Shown here one piece after another: positions 26,002-34,284 of a stretch of DNA of 64,000 nt. Under the pieces are notes generated by a model, which was given only the letters and a program-made list of their open reading frames with translations, was not told the DNA's origin and ran no database searches. The first letter of the stretch is position 1. The number at the start of each line of letters is the position of its first letter. The stretch lies in NCBI RefSeq assembly GCF_002356295.1, contig NZ_AP018042.1, positions 310,001 through 374,000 of the forward strand, given 5' to 3'. The DNA comes from Labilibaculum antarcticum. Lineage in GTDB: Bacteria; Bacteroidota; Bacteroidia; Bacteroidales; Marinifilaceae. The translations under genes were made by a program, and so were the position numbers.

Positions 26002-27183
26002 ATGTACCCTTTCACACACTACTTCTACATCATTGCAAGTTTCTTATTTTCATTGCTCGTTTGTTACCGTGTAATTCCATCTGTTATCAAGTTGGCTAGG
26101 GAAAAGAAACTTTACGACGAACCCAATCACAGATCTTCTCATAAAAAAGTGGTTCCCTCATTGGGAGGTGTTGCCATTTTCCTTGGATTTACATTATCCG
26201 TATTGATATTTAGTAATGGATACATGATTCATGAATTGAAATACATTATTGCTGCCACCCTAATCATGTTTGGATTGGGAATTAAAGATGATCTTATGGA
26301 TATTTCGGCTAAGAAAAAATTGGCTGGACAAATTTTCGCGGCTCTTGTTGTTATTGTCATGGGTGGTATTCGGTTCACCAATTTCCACGGAATTTTTGGC
26401 ATTCATGAACTCAACTATTTTACGAGTGTCGTCTTTACCATTTTTGTTATTATCGTTGTAACCAATGGCTTTAATTTGATCGATGGAATTGATGGTTTAG
26501 CTTCTGGAATTAGTGGTTTATGCACCTTTAGTTTTGGATTGTGGTTCTATCTTACAGGAAACTATCAGTATGCTCTTCTTTCAGCAAGTTTATTGGGAGC
26601 TTTAATTTCATTTTTCAAGTTTAATGTCTTTGGAAAGGATCTGAAAATTTTCATGGGTGATACCGGTTCCATGATATTAGGTTTGCTAATTTCAATACTG
26701 ACCATTCAATTTAACGAACTTAATATTAATCCTGATTTTAAATATGCGATTGTAGCTGCCCCTGCAGTATCAATTGGAATTTTAGCAATTCCCTTATTTG
26801 ATACAATACGCGTAATGCTAATTCGTATTAAAAACAAAAAATCACCTTTTCAACCAGATAAAAACCATGTGCATCACCGTATGGTCAGCTTAGGTTACAA
26901 ACATGCAGCTGCAACTTTTCGCATTATGGCCGTAAACATTCTTTTTATAGTCACTGCTTTTCTTTTAGACTGGACTGGAAATGCGATCCTTTTAAGTTTA
27001 GTTATCTGCATGGGATCATTTTTCTCCTGGTTTCCTTCTTACTTATTAAATAGAAAAAAAGCTAAAGAAGCTGCATTACAAATCAAAAAAGAAGTATTGC
27101 AAACAAAAAAAGAACCCGCAGTACAAACAAAAAGAGAATCTGAAATGAAAACAAAAAAAGAATCCGCTTTTCAAACGACATAG
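26002..27183 (+). CDS. Undecaprenyl-phosphate glycosyl-1-phosphate transferase (WecA/MraY family)
   Basis: 393 residues, about ten membrane helices. Family motifs: YDEPNHRSSHKKVVPSLGG near 38-56, GIKDDLMDI near 92-100 (catalytic DD), NGFNLIDGIDGLASG near 155-169, FMGDTGSM near 217-224 and DKNHVHHRM near 287-295. It transfers a sugar-1-phosphate, usually GlcNAc-1-P, to undecaprenyl phosphate. It faces the polysaccharide locus and could start repeat-unit assembly. The last 45 residues are a Lys-rich, roughly 8-residue repeat (LQTKKEPA, VQTKRESE, MKTKKESA), unusual for the family. A terminator follows at 27206-27237. Confidence 0.9.
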   Translation: MYPFTHYFYIIASFLFSLLVCYRVIPSVIKLAREKKLYDEPNHRSSHKKVVPSLGGVAIFLGFTLSVLIFSNGYMIHELKYIIAATLIMFGLGIKDDLMDISAKKKLAGQIFAALVVIVMGGIRFTNFHGIFGIHELNYFTSVVFTIFVIIVVTNGFNLIDGIDGLASGISGLCTFSFGLWFYLTGNYQYALLSASLLGALISFFKFNVFGKDLKIFMGDTGSMILGLLISILTIQFNELNINPDFKYAIVAAPAVSIGILAIPLFDTIRVMLIRIKNKKSPFQPDKNHVHHRMVSLGYKHAAATFRIMAVNILFIVTAFLLDWTGNAILLSLVICMGSFFSWFPSYLLNRKKAKEAALQIKKEVLQTKKEPAVQTKRESEMKTKKESAFQTT

Positions 27184-27205
27184 AACATCCTATAATACAC
27201 AACAG

Positions 27206-27237
27206 AACGCTTTCGTGAAAACGGAGGCGTTTTTTTT
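27206..27237 (+). terminator. Rho-independent terminator after the WecA-like gene
   Basis: AACGCTTTCGT-GAAA-ACGGAGGCGTT forms an 11-bp stem with G-U pairs and a GNRA-like tetraloop, followed by a T-run. It starts 23 bp after the stop codon. Confidence 0.8.
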
Positions 27238-27252
27238 GATTTTTATCCCCCT

Positions 27253-29105
27253 CCCTACAACAGCTAAAGCAGTTGGCAATGGATGAAGTTACAAGAGAAA
27301 TATCTTCAAAATGGGAGAATTGGAAAACAATGCTCTGATTGGACTTTAGACTTTGGACTTTCGACTTTCGACTTTCGACTTTCGACTTTCGACTTTTGGA
27401 CTTTGTATTTCCCGGCGCAAATGAGGATCGAATTCCTAATATACATTTTAGCGTGCGCCGATCCCGTATCTCATCATTTAATCCCAGGGTGGCATTCGCT
27501 TCGCTCCCTTACCCTGGGCTATTATCTTTGAGCCCTTCAGGCTCCGAAAATATGCGATTTTCAATTATAGACAGGACTTTTGGACTTTGGACTTTCGACT
27601 TTTGGACCATTCGACTTTTCAAACCCCTTCCCTGCAACAGCTAAAGCAGTTGGCAATGGATGAAGTTACAACAGAAATATCTTCCCAAAATCATGCTCTG
27701 ATTGTACTTTTGGACTTTCGACTTTCGACTTTCGACTTTTCGACTTTTCGACTTTGTATTTCCCGGCGCAAATGAGGATCGAATTCCTAATATACATTTT
27801 AGCGTGCGCCGATCCCGTATCTCATCATTTAATCCCAGGGTGGCATTCGCTTCGCTCCCTTACCCTGGGCTATTATCTTTGAGCCCTTCAGGCTCCAAAA
27901 ACATGCGATTTTCAATTATAGACAGGACTTTTCGACCATTCGACTTTTCAAACCCCTTCCCTGCAAAAGCTAAAGCAGTTGGCAATGGATGAAGTTACAA
28001 CAGAAATATCTTCCCAAAATCATGCTTTGATTGTACTTTTGGACTTTCGACTTTAGACTTTAGACTTTCGACTTTTCGACTTTGTATTTCCCGGCGCAAA
28101 TGAGGATCGAATTCCTAATATACATTTTAGCGTGCGCCGATCCCGTATCTCATCATTTAATCCCAGGGTGGCATTCGCTTCGCTCCCTTACCCTGGGCTA
28201 TTATCTTTGAGCCCTTCAGGCTCCAAAAACATGCAAGTTTCAATTTATAGTCAGGACTTTGGACTTTTGGACTTTGGACTTTTGGACTTTGGACTTTTGG
28301 ACTTTGGACTTTTGGACTTTTGGACTTTGGACTTTAGACTTTTGGACTTTTCCAGACCTTTCCAGACCCTTCAAGACTTTCGAACCCCTTCCCTACAACA
28401 GCTAAAGCAGTTGGCAATGGATGAAGTTACAACAGGAATATCTTCCCAAAATAATGCTTTGATTGTACTTTTGGACTTTAGACTTTTGGCCTTTTGGACC
28501 TTGTATTTCCCGGCGCAAATGAGGATCGAATTCCTAATATACATTTTAGCGTGCGCCGATCCCGTATCTCATCATTTAATCCCAGGGTGGCATTCGCTTC
28601 GCTCCCTTACCCTGGGCTATTATCTTTGAGCCCTTCAGGCTCCAAAAACATGCGATTTTCAATTATAGACAGGACTTTCGACTTTTCGACTTTTTGACTT
28701 TTTGACTTTTTGACTTTTTGACTTTTTGACTTTTCAAACCCCTTCCCTACAACAGCTAAAGCAGTTGGCAATGGATAAAGTTACAACAGGAATATCTTCC
28801 CAAAATCATGCTCTGATTGTACTTTTTGACTTTCGACTTTCGACTTTTCGACTTTTGGACTTTGTATTTCCCGGCGCAAATGAGCATCGAATTCCTAATA
28901 TACATTTTAGCGTGCGCCGATCCCGTATCTCATCATTTAATCCCAGGGTGGCATTCGCTTCGCTCCCTTACCCTGGGCTATTATCTTTGAGCCCTTCAGG
29001 CTCCAAAAACATGCGATTTTCAATTATAGACAGGACTTTTGGATTTTGGACTTTGGACTTTCGACTTTTTGACTTTTTGACTTTTCGACTTTTCAAGCCC
29101 CTTCT
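27253..29105. repeat. Array A: five copies of a multi-hairpin module with GACTTTnG minisatellites
   Basis: CCCGGCGCAAATGAGGATCG starts at 27411, 27762, 28090, 28509 and 28870 (spacing 328-419 bp). Each module holds an inverted repeat GGCGCA/TGCGCC, a stem CCCAGGGT/ACCCTGGG, a small hairpin GAGCC-CTTCA-GGCTC and a GACAGGACTT tail. Between modules are variable runs of GACTTTCG or GACTTTTGG units and a conserved segment ACAGCTAAAGCAGTTGGCAA. The open frames here are repeat translations, not genes. It lies between the convergent ends of the WecA-like gene and rnpB. Confidence 0.9.
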
Positions 29106-29111
29106 AAACAA

Positions 29112-29143
29112 AAATGACCAACTCAATCATGAGTCAGTCATTT
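29112..29143 (-). terminator. Terminator of rnpB
   Basis: AAATGAC at 29112-29118 pairs with GTCATTT at 29137-29143, with an inner ACTCA/TGAGT stem. It lies 18 bp past the 3' end of rnpB on the minus strand and is followed there by a T-rich stretch. The plus strand also has a T-run, so it may work both ways. Confidence 0.65.
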
Positions 29144-29160
29144 GTGTTTTTTTAAAGAAA

Positions 29161-29502
29161 GGCAAACCTATAAGCCGGGTCCTGTATTCTCCGAAAAGAA
29201 TTTCTATCATTTATCTAGGACATTTGTCACCAAATGCCTCAAGCAATCCACCCCCCGAACATCAGCCGAGTCAGCCTACATACGCCGGTGTACTTGATCT
29301 TGCAACACATAAGGCACACAGCCACCAATGTCACCACCAGTGCTGGTGAGCTCTTACCTCACCTTTTCACCCTTACCCGAAGGCGGTTATTTTCTGTTCC
29401 ACTACTAAGGCCTTTCAACCTTCTTCCCGTTAGGAAGTATGTTACTCTTTGTTGCCCGGACTTTCCTCTCCTTTTTGCAAAGCAGCGATAGAACGGTTTG
29501 CC
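29161..29502 (-). ncRNA. rnpB: RNase P RNA (catalytic RNA, bacterial class A)
   Basis: On the minus strand the 5' end GGCAAACC (29502-29495) pairs with GGTTTGCC at the 3' end (29168-29161) to form P1. The universal signatures are present: GAGAGGAAAGTCCGGGC (CR I) near the 5' end and an ACAGGACCCGGCTTATAG block near the 3' end. Length about 342 nt is normal. It processes the 5' ends of tRNA precursors. It is flanked by repeats: array A on one side and a purine-rich tract on the other. Ends may shift by a few bases. Confidence 0.95.
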
Positions 29503-29514
29503 GAGGCCAAAAGT

Positions 29515-29678
29515 AAGTCAAAAAGATTCAAGGAACAAGGAAAAAGGAAGGAACAAGGGGAAAGGAGTAAGGAAAAATTAAGGAACAAGGGACAAGGAGA
29601 AAGGGGCAAGAACCAAGGGAAGATTAAGAAACAAGGGACAAGGAGAAAGGAACAAGGAAAGATCAAGGAACAATAATT
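29515..29678. repeat. Purine-rich low-complexity tract (AAGGAACAAGG units)
   Basis: Irregular repeats of AAGGAACAAGG, AAAGG and GGGACAAGGAG on the plus strand. A pyrimidine-rich tract of the opposite orientation lies at 30540-30860, so the two flank the S23 gene pair as inverted simple sequence. Confidence 0.8.
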
Positions 29679-29686
29679 TACACACT

Positions 29687-30070
29687 TTATGAGATAGTGT
29701 CTGGAATTCTACTGGATACTACTTTTTTATTCTTGGAAGTCTTGTTATAAATTGTACCTAGTATCCTGATTAACTCATTGGATTCTTTTTCCAAGACAGC
29801 CCAATTTATTTTTTGATTATCAATAGCAATAATAATTCTGATCCAATAATTGGTTTCACGGATTTCCTTCAGAGAGATGCCAACTTTATTGGCAAAGTCG
29901 GCTTTTGAAACAGCTCCCTGAGCTTCTTCGTAATTTGCCCCGACAGAAGTTGCTGATTTAAGAATTTGGTAGGATATCACCTGATACTCTTTCGAATTTG
30001 GAAGATTTCGGACTTCTTTAATTATATCAATTGAAAACTGGAAAAGACGCTTTTGTAAATTATTCTCCAT
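29687..30070 (-). CDS. Four-helix-bundle protein, S23/23S-IVS family
   Basis: 127 residues, all helical: FSIDIIKEVRNLPNSKEYQV near 12-31, SYQILKSATSVGANYEEAQG near 33-52, FANKVGISLKEIRETNYWI near 59-77. This family was first found in intervening sequences of 23S rRNA and is common as free genes in Bacteroidota; it is related to DGR accessory proteins (Avd), though no reverse transcriptase is here. Molecular function unknown. It is the intact downstream member of a tandem duplicate. Confidence 0.88.
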   Translation of the reverse strand: MENNLQKRLFQFSIDIIKEVRNLPNSKEYQVISYQILKSATSVGANYEEAQGAVSKADFANKVGISLKEIRETNYWIRIIIAIDNQKINWAVLEKESNELIRILGTIYNKTSKNKKVVSSRIPDTIS

Positions 30071-30457
30071 CTAATTTATTTTTCCTTTTAGCTTACACAC
30101 CTTAAGGGATACTCCTTTCTTGGAAGTCTTGTTATAAATTGTACCTAGTATCCTGATTAACTCATTGGATTCTTTTTCCAAGACAACCCAATTTATTTTT
30201 TGATTATCAATGGCAATAATAATTCTGATCCAATAATTGGTTTCACGGATTTCCTTCAGAGAGATGCCAACTTTATTGGCAAAGTCGACTTTTGAAACAG
30301 CTCCCTGAGCTTCTTCATAATTTGCCCCGACAGAAGTTGCTGATTTAAGAATTTGGTAGGATATCACCTGATACTCTTTCGAATTTAGAAGATTTCAGAC
30401 TTCTTTAATTATATCAATTAAAAACTGGAAAAGACGCTTTTGTAAATTATTCTCCAT
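30071..30457 (-). pseudogene. Broken tandem duplicate of the S23-family gene
   Basis: From ATG 30457 the minus strand reads MENNLQKRLFQFLIDIIKEV and then TGA (30397-30395), where the intact copy has Arg; the frame then continues with NLLNSKEYQV and is near-identical to the neighbour for about 80 residues. The tail differs (KKGVSLKVCKLKGKIN). A shorter product from an internal start (30367) is possible but would lack the first helix. A recent duplication of about 387 bp followed by a nonsense change fits best. Confidence 0.82.
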
Positions 30458-30479
30458 CTAATTTATTTTTCCATTAACC

Positions 30480-30860
30480 TCCTTAACCACCAACTTCTCA
30501 CCTAATTCTTTCCTTATCCCTTTACTTTTCCTTCGGTTTTTCCAGTTACTTGATTTTTTCCTTGAAACTTGGAATTTGTTTTTTCCTTACCCCTTATTAC
30601 TGTTACTTATTATTCCCTTTATCCTTCAATTTATCTTGCTCCTTGAAACTTGTTCCTTATTTTTTCCTTTTTCCTTCAATTTTCCTTATCCCTTGAAACT
30701 TATTACTCGTTTTTCCCTTTTCCTTGTTCCTTGTTCCTTGATTTCTCCTTGTTTTCCTTTGTTCCTTGTCCCTTGCTACTTGAAACTTGTTCCTTGTCCC
30801 TTGCTACTTGAAACTTGTTCCTTGTTTTCCCTTGTCCCTTGTTACTTGTTACTTGTTCCT
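30480..30860. repeat. Pyrimidine-rich low-complexity tract (CCTTGTTCCTTG units)
   Basis: Irregular CCTTGTTCCTTG, CCTTGAAACTTG and TTACTTGTTACTTG units on the plus strand run up to the stop of the SPOR-repeat gene. It mirrors the purine-rich tract at 29515-29678. No gene. Confidence 0.8.
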
Positions 30861-32046
30861 ACAACTTCACGATAAACGCATCGCCGTAGCCTTTTTCGCG
30901 TATTTCGCGCAATTCGCGACGACAAACCCAATAATTATCGTAGTCACCGTAGAAATAGCGATACAATTCATCTTCCTGATCGAATCTTCTTGTCAGATTC
31001 TTAATTGTGAGACGCTTCACACTCATCTCCGCTTTGCTTGCAAACACCTGTATGGTAAAATGTGCATTTACCGAAAGGCTTTCTGTAACAGCACCAACTT
31101 TCGAACTTGATGGAGTTTTAACTCTTGCTTGAGTAAACCCGAGATCTTTCAATTTTTGAACTGCTTCGTCAGCAAGCGCTTTATCGTTAAATTCTCCAAT
31201 TTCGATGACATAGAGTGGTTTTTCGGATATCTTTAATCGGCCCAACTCATAATAATAGTCAACATATTCTTTCCCTCTCATTTTTCGCCCCATGTTATAG
31301 GATCCGGTTTGATTCGAGGCTATTTCCATCTTAGTATTCACTTTTTGTACTTCTCTTACTTCCGCTAACTTGCCTTTGTTGACTACAGCAACTACTGCAT
31401 TTGGAAAATCTACTATAATTTTTTCTTTCAGATACTTCTTGGCATCACCTACATCTTCAAATCGACCCAATACGTATTGAAACTTTCCATTCGCCTCTAA
31501 AATTTTCACTGAGTTATGAGGGGAAAAACTTTCTGCATTCAGAATATCTTTGCTCTTTTGAAGAAGAATTGTGTAAAAATAGGCATTGCCTATATTTGTC
31601 AGCTTACCAATTGCAATTTCGGCGGCTTTATTTTTTGGAACCGTTTGAGTGGTAATATTCTGCTTTTTTGTTTGATCCTGATCGATACTTTCATTATCAA
31701 GAACTCTTGCAATTTGCTCCTTGGAGAATTCGGAATTTAAATCTAAAACTTTTGCGTCAGCATAACCATACGATTTTATTTCTTCGGCTAACTTCTCTGC
31801 GCTACTTATCGAATTGGTTAAACCGGCTACATAATGATACTCACCATCTTTCCCACTCAACTCAACAACATCATCCATCTCCTCAAAATAGTCCGTGTAT
31901 ACGGGATATTTAAATTTAGCTATTTCCACGCCATAGGTTGAACCTCCTGCGGTAGAGCTAGTCAAATTAATATCGAAAAAGGGAGAAAAGAAACCAATCG
32001 TCCCCACGGTCAAGAAAAAACAAAGTAAAAAATAGATATTCCTCAT
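30859..32046 (-). CDS. SPOR-like repeat protein with signal sequence
   Basis: 395 residues with an N-terminal hydrophobic segment (YFLLCFFLTVGTIGFF). I see four SPOR-like units: YHYVAGLTNSISSAEKLAEE near 69-88, FQYVLGRFEDVGDAKKYLKE near 190-209, LYVIEIGEFNDKALADEAVQ near 278-297, and a C-terminal HFTIQVFASKAEM near 329-341. SPOR domains bind denuded peptidoglycan glycan strands, so a periplasmic envelope role is likely. It ends at the low-complexity tract and lies 139 bp downstream of the PorE-like gene, which may be its partner. Domain assignment is by pattern only. Confidence 0.65.
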   Translation of the reverse strand: MRNIYFLLCFFLTVGTIGFFSPFFDINLTSSTAGGSTYGVEIAKFKYPVYTDYFEEMDDVVELSGKDGEYHYVAGLTNSISSAEKLAEEIKSYGYADAKVLDLNSEFSKEQIARVLDNESIDQDQTKKQNITTQTVPKNKAAEIAIGKLTNIGNAYFYTILLQKSKDILNAESFSPHNSVKILEANGKFQYVLGRFEDVGDAKKYLKEKIIVDFPNAVVAVVNKGKLAEVREVQKVNTKMEIASNQTGSYNMGRKMRGKEYVDYYYELGRLKISEKPLYVIEIGEFNDKALADEAVQKLKDLGFTQARVKTPSSSKVGAVTESLSVNAHFTIQVFASKAEMSVKRLTIKNLTRRFDQEDELYRYFYGDYDNYWVCRRELREIREKGYGDAFIVKL

Positions 32047-32185
32047 AACAGATGGCAGTATAGAGTGTCGGATTAATGCTTAAAAATAACAAAAATTAAC
32101 AGTAGTAAATATAATAAAATCATTAATTAATGAAAATTAATATTATAAAAGTGAATCTCTGCATAAGAGGCAGCAACTAATTGCT

Positions 32186-34075
32186 TTACAATACAAAAAT
32201 CAATTCCAATCTTCGATTCTCTTGATGCTCTTTTTCAGAACATTCCGAATCATCAAAACAGCCATTCAGGATAAACTCCTCACCCCAAGCACCAAGCTCA
32301 ATAACAGAAGGTTTCATCCCTTTGCCCACCAAATATTTTTTGGCTTCTGCTGCTTTCTGTAAGGAAATATCCAAATTCATTTGCTCCATTCCTTTTGAGT
32401 CGGAATGTCCATTTATCTTGATGCCCAATTCGGGAAATTCTTTCCAGAACCGGTACAAGCGATCCAAGATCTTTTTAGCATCCTCGCTAAAATCATCCAC
32501 GTTCTTCTCAAAATAGATGTTTTGAAAGGTAATCTTCTTATCAGGATATGCTATTGGCATCAATTCCGACACAAAATTAAATTGATTCGTCTCAACTATT
32601 CGATCCAAATTTACTTCTACATTCATCTTTTTATTGGATGGATAATACTCGATGATCTGATCAATATATCCTGATTTTTTAACTGCGATCTCGTACAATA
32701 TCCCCTTATCGAATTCAGATTTTGGGATTTTAAAAGAGATTTCACCTTCACTATTCTCCTTATTTTGAAGAGTAATTTCCTTATTTTCAAAAGCCTTCCG
32801 AACAGAGATATTCACATCTTTAATGAACTGCTTAGATTGCTTGTCCTGAACAAGAATCTGAACACTTTCCGTAGTCTCTTTTTTCAATTGATAAATTCGA
32901 TCCCGCAAGCCTTTATCCTCACGGTCAGAAACAAATAATTGAATGTTACCATCAGGAATATCTAGAATAGAGTAATCAGAATATTGAGAATTATAAGGCG
33001 CTCCCGGATTCACAACCTGAGCCCAAGCACCATTCTCATTTTTTGAAGTGAAAAACAAATCTAACTGACCATAACCCGCGCGCCCATCGGACGAAAACCA
33101 CAACTGATTATTAGACAGCATTCGTGGATAAATCTCGTTTTGTGCCGAATTGATAGATACCCCTAAATTCTTTGGCTCGGTCCATTTACGACCCTCTTGT
33201 TGACTTACATACAAGTCCATTCCACCATACCCGCCTTCCATATCTGAGGAAAAATACATCGCTTTTCCATCGGGGGATAAAAATGGATAGCAGCAGGAAT
33301 ATTTACGATTGCAAAAAGCCAGACTCTTCTTCGAGATCCACTCTCCCTTTTGCTTTTTGGCAATCGCAATTTCCATTTGCTGTTTCCCCTTTCGAACGTA
33401 CCAACGGGTATAATACATCGTATTTCCATCGGGAGAAATGCAAACTGCTCCAAGATCTGTTTTAGGTTCCAATGTACCGGCAAAAGATTTTGAAGAAGCA
33501 AATTCTAAACCTTCACCTGAAGCAATAAACAACTGGTAATTTTTATCTGATTTGATTGTACTACTGCCGGTATCAGAATAAATAATTCCTTCCGGCTGCA
33601 AAAAAATACCCAAACACTTTCCCTTGGGCTGCACTCCTATTGGTATAATTTTCGAATCCTGATTTTCATTTCTAAACTCAATCAATTCACGGACAACACC
33701 TACCCTATTTTGAATTTCGGCAGGCTCTGCCCCTAACTCGCCGGCTCTTTCGATAAAAAGAACCGCTGCCGCAAAATTATCTTTAGCCAGATATATTTGA
33801 GAAAGATGAAGTAAATCCGTCGAAATTTTCTCTTCTTCCTTAATGCTATTAAAAAACTTCTCCGATTCATCGTAGTTCCCCAAAATAAAGTAGCATTCAG
33901 CAATCTTTCGAATGATTACAGTATTTTTTTCCTTGGAATTTTTAAAGTGAATGATGGCTTCTGCGAACTCTTTTTTTAGAAAAGCTTTATCCCCTTTTTT
34001 TTCGAATTTACTTTGAGCAAAGAGGACATTGTAAAGGAGTAAGAATAGAACTAGTAGTTTTAGCTTGTGAATCAT
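32186..34075 (-). CDS. OmpA-family protein with TPR and beta-propeller (PorE-like)
   Basis: 629 residues. Signal peptide (LLVLFLLLYNVLFAQ), TPR-like helices at about 20-135, PD40/WD40-type propeller at about 185-385 (GNTMYYTRW, GKAMYFSSDMEGGYGGMDLY, NQLWFSSDGRAGYGQLDLFF), a carboxypeptidase-regulatory-like beta domain at about 405-490, and a C-terminal OmpA domain at about 515-629 with NGHSDSKG and NRRLELIF peptidoglycan-binding features. This TPR-propeller-CRD-OmpA order is that of PorE, a type IX secretion component, but many paralogues share it. No other T9SS gene is in the window. Confidence 0.82.
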   Translation of the reverse strand: MIHKLKLLVLFLLLYNVLFAQSKFEKKGDKAFLKKEFAEAIIHFKNSKEKNTVIIRKIAECYFILGNYDESEKFFNSIKEEEKISTDLLHLSQIYLAKDNFAAAVLFIERAGELGAEPAEIQNRVGVVRELIEFRNENQDSKIIPIGVQPKGKCLGIFLQPEGIIYSDTGSSTIKSDKNYQLFIASGEGLEFASSKSFAGTLEPKTDLGAVCISPDGNTMYYTRWYVRKGKQQMEIAIAKKQKGEWISKKSLAFCNRKYSCCYPFLSPDGKAMYFSSDMEGGYGGMDLYVSQQEGRKWTEPKNLGVSINSAQNEIYPRMLSNNQLWFSSDGRAGYGQLDLFFTSKNENGAWAQVVNPGAPYNSQYSDYSILDIPDGNIQLFVSDREDKGLRDRIYQLKKETTESVQILVQDKQSKQFIKDVNISVRKAFENKEITLQNKENSEGEISFKIPKSEFDKGILYEIAVKKSGYIDQIIEYYPSNKKMNVEVNLDRIVETNQFNFVSELMPIAYPDKKITFQNIYFEKNVDDFSEDAKKILDRLYRFWKEFPELGIKINGHSDSKGMEQMNLDISLQKAAEAKKYLVGKGMKPSVIELGAWGEEFILNGCFDDSECSEKEHQENRRLELIFVL

Positions 34076-34284
34076 ATCCGGCTAGATTTAAGAAAAACAT
34101 AAACTAAATTTAAGTGTTTTAAACACAATAACAAAACAGAGATTAATAAAAAGCGGGAACTTCCTAAGCTTTTGATATTCAAACACCCCTCTCCCTATCG
34201 GGCCCTCGAAAGATTTCGGAATCACCTGAAAAGGGAAAACTATAACAATCAAATTTTCAAGACTTAGAGGCCTTTGGATCTTTG

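Noticed and set aside
27283-29100. Protein-coding genes in array A (frames of 60-207 residues)
   Set aside because: They are translations of the repeated module and repeat the same peptide (NPRVAFASLPYPGLLSL), with no independent coding signal.
29234-29491. Coding frames across rnpB
   Set aside because: The region folds as RNase P RNA with all signature blocks on the minus strand.
29687-30457. Diversity-generating retroelement (Avd-like helper)
   Set aside because: The four-helix-bundle family fits, but there is no reverse transcriptase and no template/variable repeat pair.
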